A stretch of DNA of 64,000 nucleotides from Nectonema munidae (taxonomy: Eukaryota > Nematomorpha > Nectonematoida > Nectonematidae). Below the pieces are notes generated by a model, which saw only the letters and a program-made list of their open reading frames with translations, was not told the origin of the DNA and made no database searches. The translations under genes were made by a program, and so were the position numbers. The stretch spans positions 186,001-250,000 of the forward strand of contig JAUIRK010000014.1 of NCBI GenBank assembly GCA_030549495.1, given 5' to 3'. Positions 12,185-23,640 of the stretch are shown piece by piece (the first letter of the stretch is position 1; every line of letters starts with the position of its first letter).

Positions 12185-13439
12185 ATTTCATCACGCTACC
12201 ATTCAATATTCCAGAAAAAAACATGCTCTCTTATCCTATTTTATCAATTCTTCCTATATATGATGCTTCACAAAGACAATCAACTTTATATATAGCATTA
12301 TTTTTAAGAAGACCTTCATAACTTCTTGATTTAAAAGAATTAGAAATTTTTTGAAGTTTTCTTTAGGGGCCTTCTCTTTGAGAATCAATCTAAATTGAAA
12401 TTTTAAATCATAAATAGAGTAAAATTCAAAAAAATGAATCTAGATAAATTAAATTAGCTCATCCTTATATACTTCTACTAAAAGAGAAAAATGCTCTTAA
12501 AGTCTAAAATAACAGATCATAACTCAACATAGAACACATTTGTGATTTTTCTTTTTAATCCAGCATAAAATTCCGAAAGTTACTTACAGTGGCCCACATT
12601 GTTAAAAAATATTGAGACCCCAAACTTAATTTATTCTGCAAAAAGTCAAATATGAGATTTAATGCGCTCATAAAAAGGTTTGAGGTGTGTATGTGTAACA
12701 AACTTTGTTTATTATAAAAAAAAATTCAGAATTTAATAGTGATATGCCTCGGGGTTAAAGTTATCTTGGGACGAAGTGCTTTTTCGCCTCTTGAAATGAA
12801 TTTAAGGAAGCGCTCTGCTTGATTTTTTTCAATGTGCACATACGATTGACTTGAGGATATAGGTTTGCTATTCCCGGCATTGGGTTGCAATTCATACAAC
12901 CTAAAATTGGGAAAAAAAGTTTGGAGTCGGTTTAAAAAATAGGATATTTTAGACCGACTCAACACCTCTTATAGATTATGCTTGCATTAATGTTTTAGCT
13001 TCTACCGTTGTTCTTAGAGAATATATTCGCTTGTTGATTATAATGTGAAAAAAATAGATCACGGTCTTAAAATATTAAAATATTCTTCAAATAAAATAGA
13101 AGACAAAATAAAAAAAATTGCATTTACTTTTATTATTGAGAATGAAAATTAAAAAATGAAGTAAGTATTGCAAATGATAGAAAAACATTCTGAAACTACA
13201 ATATTTGAATGCATAGATGACATTTGTCAAAATGAGAAAGCAGAGAATTTTGATTTAGAACTTATATTATATGAAGATTTGATTCACCTATATTCAAAAA
13301 AAATTATAATCGATGAAAATTTTTTAGATATGTTTTTTGGTATCTTTTGAAGTATCTTTTTTTTGAAATCATAAGATCTATGGTAGTGAATTTTACGAAC
13401 TATAATAACTTAAAATATCTCTTGGATTGGTTATGTTAT

Positions 13440-13670
13440 AATTATATAGGTGATAATATGTAGTGTGAGGGCAGCTTTTCAACAAAAACTGAGACATGAT
13501 TGGATGAAAATGTTTTTTAATTGTCGTTATCGCAATCAAGGAAGGAAAGAATTCATTATTGCTAAAAACAAATCATTTATTATCCGTTCGAAATTGTCAT
13601 TAGATCAATTCTGTTATTTCTTTTCAAGATATTTAATCTTCTGTATTTCTCTTCATGGTATAATTTAATC
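13440..13670 (+). mobile_element. Merlin/ISXO2-like transposase fragment
   Basis: The ORF from 13450 reads RYRNQGRKEFIIAKNKSFII then RSKLSLDQFCYFFSRYL. This resembles the N-terminal zinc-ribbon-to-helix block of ISXO2/Merlin transposases (C..C-RK-FSIR...F..SKLPL..IL..IY.W). The catalytic domain is not recognisable downstream and the usual second Cys pair is degraded. A 60-codon ORF at 13168-13350 just upstream may be part of the same element. Confidence 0.45.
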
Positions 13671-16289
13671 TAAGTAATTTTAGTATATCAAATAAGTTCA
13701 TTATTCTATAACTATTGTTTTATTTTTCAGTAGAGAAAAAGAAGAGCTTTTAGTTTATTTTGTTGGCAGGAAGAAAATGCTGAATATGTTTCACTCATAT
13801 GATAGCATCAGAATCCCTCAGTTAGATACCATTTCTTAGCATTTATTTGGAATTATGCTTAGCTCTAATATTCTTTTATTCAAAATACCCCACTTTTAAA
13901 TCAACACTAATCATGATATGTCAGTATAATGTATTGAAAGATATACTTAAACTTTAAGAATTATATAACCTTGATTTTTGTCACCATATCACTAAAAAAC
14001 AATAGGATTGCATAGAATCCCTAACTTTTTTTAGTTAGAAAGGAATATGTTCAAAGAAGAAGGTTTTCACAGATTAAACGATTTTTGAGCATAAGTTAAA
14101 TCTAACAAAATTTTGTGCATTTTCAAGTTTTTATCTCAGTGGTCCATATAGGTTTTATAGGACCCCTACGATAAAGTCTGAAAAACTAATGGCTTTGCAT
14201 TTGTCTTACTTGTAATACGTGAAATATTTAATGTTTATTCTTTTATATCAAAATAAACATTTCTAATTAACTTTTAAATTTTTTTATCTTTGTTAAGGTC
14301 ATAACTACCGAATGGCTTTTATAGCTACAAAAAAGTTGACCTAATGTAGGAGACAACATTGTAAAAATTTGTTTTTTTATAATAAAGCTTGCTCTATATT
14401 TAATCAGATTTGTTACAAATTGAGAAAAAACATCATGTTTTAAAAAGGGATTGATACAATTAAGCTTCCAATAGATCAAAGGTTCTTGATAATTCTTCCC
14501 TCATATATCCATTTGTAATAATAAAAGAAAATGGGTAGCCCTTAACTTTCACACAAAAAAGATGATAAACAGATAAAAAAAATTTTAGTGGTCTTGCATA
14601 ATAATAGTTACCTTTAGATTTACCTTTGTACCACAGGATTGAAACAAGATAAAATGACAGTTTAGGACAAAAAATGGAAAGTTATTTATAGAAAAATATT
14701 TTTAAAATTATAGCAAATATATATAACAAAAAATATGGAGACCGGAACGAATAATAGTAGGAGCTATTCTGATTCAGTGATTCAACAAGTTTGTTTATGC
14801 GAGAGGGAGTTGATGATAATGTTACTTTCATATCGTGTGTCTGCTTTCAATCTGTTCCTAAACTTTGTTTTTGTTTCTAATAAGCTTGAAAATCCTGCTT
14901 CACAACCAGTATGTTGTCATAAAAGAATAAGTAATCGTAAAGGACGCTGTGTTAGTAATGAAATGTATCTGCTAGTTTAAGCCTAAAATTAACTCCATAC
15001 TTTTAAAACTACATATTTTTTTACCCTTTACTGAACAATTTTTACCTCCAAGTCGTAAATTTACCCCATTTGACAATCTCTAAGCTCTACAGCTTGTGCA
15101 TCGAAGTATTAGAGTGTTGAACGTTGCCTCTTTAACTTTGACTAAGCTTGATCTAACTCAATTAGACTATGCTTGTAAATTTAAACAAGTAGATGGGTGG
15201 GGGCGATAAAAATTATTTGGTATTATCAATAAAGGCGCTACGATTTTTTTTCTAATTATCTCTTTAAGTTGTTGGTACCAATATCAAGTACTACTATAAA
15301 AGTAATTTTGAATAATATATTTCCAGAAATTCAAACTTTTTTATATGAACTCTTAAAGTGGCATTATTCTAAGTGTTGCACAAGTTGACACTAGTTTTAA
15401 CTTTGATTATTTATTTTCAAAGTTTGAATAAACTAAATAAGTTTTCTTTGGAATTGGCTCTGTACCCCTCTGTTTAATATCTAACAACGGGACTGAATTT
15501 ATGTTATCTGAATCAAATTGATGATTTTAAAAAAAAAAAAGCAAAATTTTGAATATATGCAACATGGATTCATACTTATAGTTCATAACTATTTTATACA
15601 AATAGTTAACTGTCAATTATTTATAGATTTTATTACATATAGGTTAGAATATAGAAAATGATTAAAATTCATTTAGAAAGCAGATATCAGGAGAGAATTT
15701 GAAAGAGTTGGGAAGAATTTAAATGGGGTGAAATTTACGGGTCACGATTCAAAATATTAGTATTGATCAATTTAAAGTACATTTATAAAATATATGATAG
15801 AAAAAGAGCGTATTTAAAATGAACCAACTAAAAAAACTTATATTACAAATTCAATACACTCTGTGAAAACTTGGAGAAAATGACATTATTTAAGAACATG
15901 TGAGTAAAGGACGAGTATTTACTCTACATGCTTAGTGGGTTCTAGGAGAAAAATGTGCAAACGACAAAAGTCATATGTTGTATTAGGAGTCAGGGACTTA
16001 TGTTTACACGTAATGCTAATGTGACTTAAGAATAGACAGGTAACAATGAAATTAAGTCATTATTACAATTTTATATCTGTGCATTCAGTTTACTTAAATA
16101 TTTAAGTAATGAAGACTGTTCTACGTATACCATTTAGTGGAAGGCTGGATGCTTGATACTTTCAATCTTCTTTGGTCAATGTGATATATCTCTATCTGTA
16201 TAACGTATCAATTAGTGAAGCTTAAAAAGCATGAATGTTTGTATTAACCAGCTTAAGAGATCATTTAGAATAATAAGTGACCTAAGGAG
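13671..16289. other. Intergenic, AT-rich
   Basis: No supported gene. An 81-codon ORF at 14735-14980 has Cys residues but no recognised similarity. A 12-A run lies near 15529. Confidence 0.5.
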
Positions 16290-17243
16290 ATGATTGACTT
16301 GCTTGCCTCGATTTGTAAGTTACCTAAAACTGTTAAATTGTTTTTTTTAATGGCTGTCTTGCTTTTCATGAGTTTCTTTGCCTATCTCAGCAGCCCTCAA
16401 GTCTATGTTAAAAGTAGCAGTATTTTAAATTTTGGAAAGAAAGAACAACCTTACGATTTTGAAAGTGAAGAAGAATCAAATGATCCGATAAAAGCGAGTG
16501 ACGCCAACCTAAAAAATATACGATCAAAGATCATGGAAGATCTTAAAATGTCAAGAAGTATGAATCTTGAAGGGAATTCAAATCCTAGGAAGAGGGGCTA
16601 TACCCTTTTAAAGTTGAAGCTACAACGAAACAAAGACAAAAATAAAAAGTACGCCTTTAAGCAGATATACAAAAAAAGAAAGAGCAAAAAAAGGATGCGT
16701 GTTGAAAAGCAGGATAACGATGGGCAAGGTGGTGATGATAAAGAAGGCATGAGTCTTGGGAAGAATCCTTGTAACGCGAAAGACTTGAAATGCAGGAAAA
16801 CGTGGGCCAGAGTAAATTCTAGGCGCAAAATCCTCGTGAAAAAGAGATATGGGAACAATCTGAACGACTATGTGTATTATAACTGCCATAATGGCTACTC
16901 AAAGTGTCTGAGTTCGCTACCCGGACAAGCCTTCTTTGATTCACTTCCTTTTGACGCTCTCTTTTCATACCATGGGCTTAGTGAAAACTTGTTGAAGAAG
17001 ACGCTGAACGAGTTCTCAAAGTACCGAATGCCAGTCAATGAGTTGATGTTTTTGTTGAAGCGCGACCGAATAGCTCTGAACATTGATCAACTTCTCTTAA
17101 TCTCAAAAAAACGTGCAATTGACTCCCAACTCTTGAAATTGGATGCAAAGCGCGAAATCATTAGAGAAGTAAGCAATATGTTTGGAAGACCAGATTTGGC
17201 AAACTTTATTTCACCCATATTAGAGAATATTTTATCTGAATAA
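16290..17243 (+). CDS. Orphan single-pass membrane or secreted basic protein, 317 aa
   Basis: I do not recognise this gene. The ORF is uninterrupted; an in-frame TGA four codons upstream makes ATG 16290 the first possible start of a single-exon reading. Residues about 17-33 form one hydrophobic segment (signal anchor or signal peptide). It is followed by an acidic stretch (57-66) and a Lys/Arg-rich region (100-140, including RKR at 100-102 and KKRKSKK at 128-134). Two identically spaced pairs follow: C161-x6-C168 and C199-x6-C206. The last 110 residues look helical (FFDSLPFDALFSYH, LLISKKRAIDSQLLKL). AATAAA signals lie at 17288 and 17292, about 45 bp after the stop. Dibasic sites could be convertase sites if the protein is luminal; that is inference. 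It may be a host lineage-specific gene. A 5' exon cannot be excluded. Confidence 0.6.
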   Translation: MIDLLASICKLPKTVKLFFLMAVLLFMSFFAYLSSPQVYVKSSSILNFGKKEQPYDFESEEESNDPIKASDANLKNIRSKIMEDLKMSRSMNLEGNSNPRKRGYTLLKLKLQRNKDKNKKYAFKQIYKKRKSKKRMRVEKQDNDGQGGDDKEGMSLGKNPCNAKDLKCRKTWARVNSRRKILVKKRYGNNLNDYVYYNCHNGYSKCLSSLPGQAFFDSLPFDALFSYHGLSENLLKKTLNEFSKYRMPVNELMFLLKRDRIALNIDQLLLISKKRAIDSQLLKLDAKREIIREVSNMFGRPDLANFISPILENILSE

Positions 17244-17285
17244 AAGCACTCAAGTTAATTTGGAGTTTGTTCAAGCAATTTATGA

Positions 17286-17297
17286 TAAATAAATAAA
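17286..17297 (+). terminator. Polyadenylation signals of the orphan gene
   Basis: Overlapping AATAAA hexamers at 17288 and 17292, about 45-50 bp after the stop codon at 17243. They fit a 3' end for that gene. Confidence 0.4.
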
Positions 17298-17794
17298 CAG
17301 ATTAATGATGCCTCACCAAGTATATGCCAAACAACCAAAAATTCCCGCTTTGGTTTTATTTTGAATCCATTTTTTTGTCTTATACATGTTGCTATTTTAG
17401 CTGTGCCTAAATTTCAAAATACCCAAAGTATCATATCTTAATTCTTTTCTCAAACGAGTTATTTTCTTGTAAATTATTTTTAAGGAAACACTAACTGCAT
17501 TTAATTAGCTTGTGATATTTATTACTTTTTTTTTGGTAAAATTTTATTTATGTTTGTTTACTCAAATACCATAAACTATAGATTCTTTCCATCTGTGTGA
17601 AGAATAAAACTATTGAAATAAGTGTAAAGATGGATTTGATAATTTTTTTGTATTGAGTCTAATAAAGTTTTCAATGACAGTTACAACTTTACATATTAAG
17701 AATTAAATATTGAAGATTGGTTTTTTGTTAAAAATATTGCCCGTCGGTATTCCAATATCACTTATTTTTAAAAGACATATTTGTTTATGCTTCT

Positions 17795-18071
17795 CAGGGG
17801 CGGATCTAGAAATTGGCATTAGGGGGCGGATTTTACTAAACTAGAACTCAAATTTCAAGCATATAAATTTAATGATAGGGTTTTAAAACAAATCGTTTTA
17901 GATATATGTTAATAACTCTGTATATGGTTAATAGTTTAACCAAAGCATTATGTATTAAATGAAAGTCAAAGACACTTGCAAATGTTTTTTAAATTTTTTG
18001 TAACAGGTCTCATTTAATTTGGGGGGAGGGGGTGGCGCGTACGTCGGCCCCGTCCACCTCTAAATCCGAAT
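17795..18071. mobile_element. Short non-autonomous hAT-like element
   Basis: The left end is CAGGGGCGGATCTAGA; the right end is the inverse of a TCGGATTTAGAGGTGGA-like repeat. Identical 8-bp ATGCTTCT flanks lie at 17787-17794 and 18072-18079, the size made by hAT transposases. There is no coding capacity. A related, more decayed copy is at 51315-51537. Confidence 0.75.
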
Positions 18072-18330
18072 ATGCTTCTCTATATTATTGTTGATAAAAG
18101 TGCCTCCCGGTTTTAAAATATCACTTAGTTAAAACTAATTTTGGGTAGATGTATGACAATTCAATAACTAAAATTGGCGCGTTATGAAAACTACATTTAT
18201 CTCCCTGTGTTCAACCAGGCAAAGGTTTCTCAAGATATCATTAGTGTTTGTAAGAGATTTGCAGCAGTCTTTGGAATTATGCTGATAATTTTGCCTCTCT
18301 CTCACATAAAGTCCTTTCGTTTGCCCTATT

Positions 18331-18826
18331 CCGTGTTTCTCAACCTTTTTTTACTCATGGACCCCTTTTCACTTCTTTTTTTCTTGGTGGACCCCTTAAT
18401 AAAAATTGGACAAAATAATATAAATTTTAATATTTTTCACTAATTAAATTATTGAAGTTATGATAAAGAAAATAGTATATACTTAGAATTCATATTGAAA
18501 TGAAAGCAAATCTAATGCAACTCAATTATAATACAATTTTTATAATAAAAAAAGAAAGATATTTAATGAGATCCCTGTGGTTGATGCTGCTCAACGAGAT
18601 TCTTTATATCTGGTTGCATTGAAGTTAATGCTAGTCTTAAAGCACCTCTTTTTACGATGTCAAGTCTATTGCGAACTTTTTATAATAAGAACCGTTATGA
18701 GATGGTTTTCTTCATGGACCACCAAAATATTATTGTGGACCCACAATCTATAATATTTCGCCTGTGGACCCCCTGAATTATATGGACCCCTAGGATCCAA
18801 GTGGACCTCGGTTGAGAAACCGTGCG
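18331..18826. mobile_element. Non-autonomous hAT element (Charlie-like ends)
   Basis: The ends are inverted copies of a GTTTCTCAACC block (18334 onward, and its complement ending near 18825), followed inward by repeated TGGACCCC motifs. This is the look of hAT elements whose ends read CAGNGTTTCTCAACC. Flanking 8-mers gccctatt and ggcctatc agree at 6 of 8 positions, a decayed target duplication. No transposase is encoded. Confidence 0.65.
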
Positions 18827-19984
18827 GGCCTATCTATAAACTGCTATATCTCTTCTTTGTTTCATTTTCCTCATACACTCTTCATTAAAATCTCCTTCCT
18901 TCCCTCCACATCACTAAAAAGTTTTGTCATTTCTTTTTGCTGGATAATAAAATTTTCGTCATCTATTTTTACAAAACGATGTTAACGATATTGTTTTCAG
19001 AGTTTACCTAGCCAATCACTGTTTCTTATTGGAGAACATCTCGCACACGGCTTGGCAGAATCATTTCTGTTTTTTGCTTTCTCGCATTTTTCCTTCATTA
19101 CGATTAAACTCTCAGACTTTAAAAACATCACAATCAAACTTCCATAATCAATCCTTTCTCCAAACACTCCCAAAATTAGCAAACTACACAACTTAATTGC
19201 AATTTTTAAACAGGAAAATCAACTCAACTTTATAATTTTTTTGCAAGTTATCTGAGATACAGCTGTAAGTTACTGGATTTCACTAAAAAACCAATAGAAT
19301 TATTTTTTTTGTGAATATTTATCATCAAATGTAAAAGTTATATAATTTTTTCAAATCAAACTATTTGGATAATGTTTATAATCACCTTTATATACTTCTT
19401 AAATGGTAATCACACCAAACTTTTCTATTATGATTCAGACTGAAAACTATTTGTTACATTTTTTCCCTTTTTGCGGACTCTTATGAAGCCATCATCAGTT
19501 TTAAATGAATTTTATAACAACAAATTTCTTAAAGAATTAAATGCTCGAAAAGTTGAATATTTGCTACATAGGCCTATTATACTTTTTTTGATTTTAAATG
19601 TATATTACAATATCATAACTTAGTATGATAAAGACAATATACATAGTTATGTTAGAAGATAAAAACGAACTTAGTCATAACTATTTAGTAACTGATCAAC
19701 TAATTAACTCAATGAGGTTACATTTCAATTTATTAGATGGTTCGCTAGATGAATAATTTATAGTGAAAAAGATATCGTTAGTTAGTAAAATAAATAGTTA
19801 ATTAAGCCTAAAGAGGTTAGCTCGTTGTTTAATTAATAGATTAACAGGTCCTTCTTCTTTAGAAAACACATGGTTGATTTTTTTTTATATAAATACAAAT
19901 TTTTATAACCTTCATAACTTAAGTACAATATTATTTCAGATCCACTAAACAAAAATTCTTATATTCTTTGTAACTTAACTTCAG

Positions 19985-21124
19985 CAAAAGCATTACTATG
20001 CAACTACTTCACTAAAAAGAGATGAAGAAAATTTTCTTATGCAGCAAAAAGAGGTGACAAAACTTTTTATTGGGGTAAGCAAGGGGATTTGAATGGAGAG
20101 TATAAGAAATTTGCTTGCCGTAATTACTTAGGAATATGCATGACAAACTATTTTATAACGATAAATGCATACTTTTTGAAATATTTTTAAAGTTTTGGGT
20201 CTTTTCTTTTAGACTTTAGACGGCCACATCAAGTAATCACCATTTCGTCTGCCTTTTATAGTTAATTATATTTATTTATTAAGTTATTTATTAATTAATT
20301 ATAGTTATTAATATGATAGCAACAGGACATAACTATAAAAGGCAGACCAAATGGTGATTACTTGATGTGGCCGTCTAAAAGAAAAGACCCAAAGTTTTTT
20401 ATTCACATTTGTAGAAATCTTTTTGGAAGTATTGTCTCGAATACCTCAATTTATTCTGAGCTGTTGATATTTTTTAAAAAGTTAACTAAGTGAAGTTATT
20501 TTGATGTTTATATCAATGTTGTATAGCTATGCAGGGCTGAAATTAGGCCACTGCAACATATGCGGCCGCAGTGGGCACCGTGCTTTTCATTTTTCATTTT
20601 GATGATATATTGTATGATTTCGCTAAATGCAAGGTTCGCAAAGTAAAGTTACTTTGATCGTCATTTTGTGTTAATGAAAAAGTAATAAAACAAATCCCTT
20701 TTCTTTTTTTCATAATCTAATTTCTTACTTTTAATCTTTTTTCCTACCCACACTGGGCCCCGCGCAATACATTTTGCATAGGACCCCGCGAACACTAAGG
20801 CCAGCCCTGTAGCTATGGCCATTAAAAAATTGTTAAATTGTAATGCGTTAAAATTAGTTTTTTAAAGGTGGAGTTTAAGAACTTCATATACATCATAAAA
20901 TTTTAATATGAACAGATATTAATTAAGAATGATCTTACAATATATTTTTTTCGAATTTAAACTTATTGCTTTCTACAAATGCTGTATTTATAGGAAAATT
21001 TTCCCCTGATGAGGTTGCATTTAAAACTTTCAATTTCAAAATCATTTATGAGATGCAAGCTAGACAATTCCAGTATTTAAAAGACATAAATTCAAAAGAA
21101 GTTCTTGTAAAAGAGCACAAGTAA
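19985..21124 (+). CDS. Two exons of an unidentified gene (C-terminal part)
   Basis: Exon 19985-20074 is bounded by TTCAG and GGG-GTAAGC. Its only open frame reads QKHYYATTSLKRDEENFLMQ then QKEVTKLFIG. Exon 20994-21124 follows ATTTATAG and reads KFSPDEVAFKTFNFKIIYEM, QARQFQYLKDINSKEVLVKE and HK-stop. Both look like helical, charged coding sequence with good splice signals. The first exon ends in phase 0 while the second needs one leading base, so an exon is missing between them or the two belong to different transcripts. Two short transposon insertions (20197-20390 and 20532-20809) lie in the gap. An upstream stretch at 19004 (IGEHLAHGLAESFLFFAFS after TTTTCAG) may be another exon. I cannot name the family. 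Confidence 0.4.
20197..20390. mobile_element. Fold-back MITE with 8-bp duplication AAAGTTTT
   Basis: Nearly perfect inverted arms of about 70 bp start gggtcttttcttttagac and end with the complement. They surround a short AT-rich loop at about 20275-20325. Identical AAAGTTTT flanks lie at 20189-20196 and 20391-20398. The 194-bp unit would fold into a long hairpin and encodes nothing. Confidence 0.85.
20532..20809. mobile_element. hAT-like MITE with 8-bp duplication TAGCTATG
   Basis: The ends are CAGGGCTG and its inverse CAGCCCTG, with subterminal GGCC tracts. Exact TAGCTATG copies flank it at 20524-20531 and 20810-20817. It is 278 bp long and non-coding, and the right third is GC-rich (gggccccgcgc). 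Confidence 0.85.
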
Positions 21125-21915
21125 TTTGAAACTTTAAATTCCTTCTCGTATCTTTGGCTAACGTGTATTTTTTTCTTAGGTATCCAGTTTCATCTTTTTT
21201 TAACATTTAAAAGTTAGCAAAATAATTTTGAATTTCCTCCTTTTATCAATTTCAAGTCAATGGAGTTGTCTTTCAAAGTCGTTAAGAAAAGCTTTCAAAT
21301 TGTCCTTTTCAAGTAATAAAAACACTTTAAAATACAAATAAGCACTCTTCGGGAAAAAACATGTAGGGATGGTTTACCATTCACAACTACCCATTTCCCT
21401 TCAGCATCCTAAAGCATCTAAAAATTGCGTGACTCTGCCCCCCCTTCATCTGTGGCGTATGATCCCTTAGTTGAGAATATTATTTCCCTCCATTTTTTAA
21501 AATAAGTTGCAAGATGTTTTACAATGTACTTTTTGAAAAAAATTTTACACAAAATTATTATACAGTACATTCTCACATACGCAAAACAAATGTGTTTGGA
21601 CACGCTTGTATAACGAAAACATTTCTTCAATTTGATTTCGTGAGTCTCTGCCGTCCATAGCAATGTTTGAAATACAATTCTCAAATGAAGCGGTAGCTGA
21701 TTAGTGTTGCATGCGCTCTACTTTCTTTCTTTCTCATCATCCTAACGAGTCTGTTCTTCCATTGTAATGTTTGCTGAATTCCTTCATCATTCAAATACTC
21801 ATGAACAAAAACCTGGTCATCTGACATCTGCCAACCAACCTCTTTTCAACAAATCACTCCTTTACGTGGTCTTTTGTACAATCTTCTATTCATTCCTCTT
21901 CCAAAGTTGTTAGAA

Positions 21916-23103
21916 CAGCGCTTCTCAAGATGGGGTCCTAGTGGACCTTGAAGGGGTTTTAGGGGGACTACGAAAGCGCCACAATGTAACTGCTAGCTGC
22001 GTTCTATTGTACAGTCAATTCTAGCTCCGTCCATTTATTAGCGCACATACACACAAACGGAAGTGCTTACGTAAAATGTTTTTGACATATGTGCTTATTT
22101 GTAGAATTTTTAGAATAAAATTAAAATATACTGTAAATCAAGAAATTTAAGCGGGGTTGAATTTATGCGAATCGAAAACCAAGGGCGTTATCTCACGCCT
22201 TTCACTGTCAAATGCCAATTTGAGAGCTCAGACGTATGATGGGTAAGTACAAAGGATAGCAAGCAAAAGTTAAAGAGTTACAACCTCTTGCCTTGAACTT
22301 TCACTGTGCCTCACATGCATCTAATCTGATCGTGCAACATGCAATCTCTGCTAACATTGATATTCAAGATGCCATCCAATGGGTTCATGAACTGGGTGTT
22401 ATATTTAAAAATCTGGAAAGTTCAAGGTAATTTAAAATTTTTAGAAAATATACTTTTATATGTTATCTTCATTTTTCAATTGCTAAGTAATTATTATTAT
22501 ATCTAGAATCTCTTAAAAGCTATTGCACACGATAGCGCTTCTGATAATCAACCTATAAACTTTTCTACACTTCGTCCCCTTTGTCCAACTTGTTGGCTCT
22601 GTAGGTTGCCTGCAAGTTTTAAAAGTGAAAAAAATGTATGATTTAACACAGCATGATCTTACAACTTACAAAGTTCTCGAAAATATGCTAATTTTGGGCA
22701 AAATTATTAATGAAAAATTAGTGAAAACTTATCTAGAGCTGCAAAAAGATGCCCTAGAAGTACAGCTGGCTATGTCTCAACAAACGACTAAAGTAAACAG
22801 CTTACAACAAGCAGGAGGGGCGTACAAAAGCATGAAACCAGAAGTCCACAGATTCATTCAACATGTAGCTACCTTCATGAAGTTGCTTTTGATATGCCCA
22901 GTTACATCTAGCGAATGCGAACGCAGCTTTTCTACTTTAAGAAGACTGAAAACATAGCTGAGAAGTACTATGAGTCAGAAAAGGCTCAACGCAGTAGCCA
23001 TCTGTAACAGTCACCATGTTCTTTTAGATAATATGTTCCTTGAATCTCTTGCTAAAGAGTTTGCAAGCAGAAATGAAAAAAGACGTGAGATATTTGGCCT
23101 CTA
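21916..23103 (+). mobile_element. hAT transposon remains with C-terminal dimerisation domain
   Basis: A CAGCGCTTCTCAA end at 21916 matches hAT termini. Downstream, 22625-23103 encodes the transposase C-terminus: ICPVTSSECERSFSTLRRLK, one in-frame stop (TAG, 22955-22957), then LRSTMSQKRLNAVAICNSHH and NMFLESLAKEF in the same frame. The SSECERSFS block is the diagnostic dimerisation motif. The catalytic region is missing, so the element is internally deleted. No right end or target duplication was found. Confidence 0.7.
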
Positions 23104-23280
23104 AAAATTTTTCCAGTTATTTATCAAACTTTTTTCATATATGACCTTATTATCAATTGATAAATCTTTTTTAGTTTTTTAAATAAAGCTATAAAAAATT
23201 ATGCGTTAATCCATATTACACGTCGCTCCAAAAGTAGCTATGATTGCCAGTCACGCCCAATGCAATAATTCATATATAAA

Positions 23281-23300
23281 CCCCCCCCCCCCCCCCCCCT
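23281..23300. repeat. Homopolymer C tract
   Basis: An uninterrupted run of about 20 C residues in AT-rich surroundings, between two hAT fragments. Its length may vary or be misassembled. Confidence 0.8.
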
Positions 23301-23399
23301 AGGTATGATTATCTGCCTACGCTTCTGATTATACCTATTATATATTTATATATTATATGAAAGCGTGGTATTTGTTTTTTTCGGTAGTTTTTATTGCTA

Positions 23400-23640
23400 A
23401 TTTATTTATCATGAGGAACATGTGCAATTGTTACAGTTCATTGATTTAATTAATGATGGGGGTGCAAAACATATTTTCCGTGAAGTGTCCTGTAGCAATT
23501 GGATTAAAATGGCACAATCCTATCCAGATATTGGAAAGCTGGCTTTAAAGGTGCTGATTCCATTTGTAAATCTAGATATATCAGTATTCTTAAGAAGTTT
23601 TTCCCTCCCAATACCTAAAAATAATTTATTATGCTAAGTT
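23400..23640 (+). mobile_element. hAT transposase fragment (ZBED5/SCAND3-like)
   Basis: The ORF at 23422-23637 reads FREVSCSNWIKMAQSYPDIG then KLALKVLIPF, the well-known segment before the TTYLCE motif of ZBED5/SCAND3-type hAT transposases. The sequence then diverges, so only about 50 homologous codons remain. It is separate from the hAT remains just upstream. Confidence 0.65.

Noticed and set aside
12588-12970. Tc1-like terminal repeat starting CAGTGGCCCACATTG
   Set aside because: No opposite end, TA pair or transposase text found nearby.
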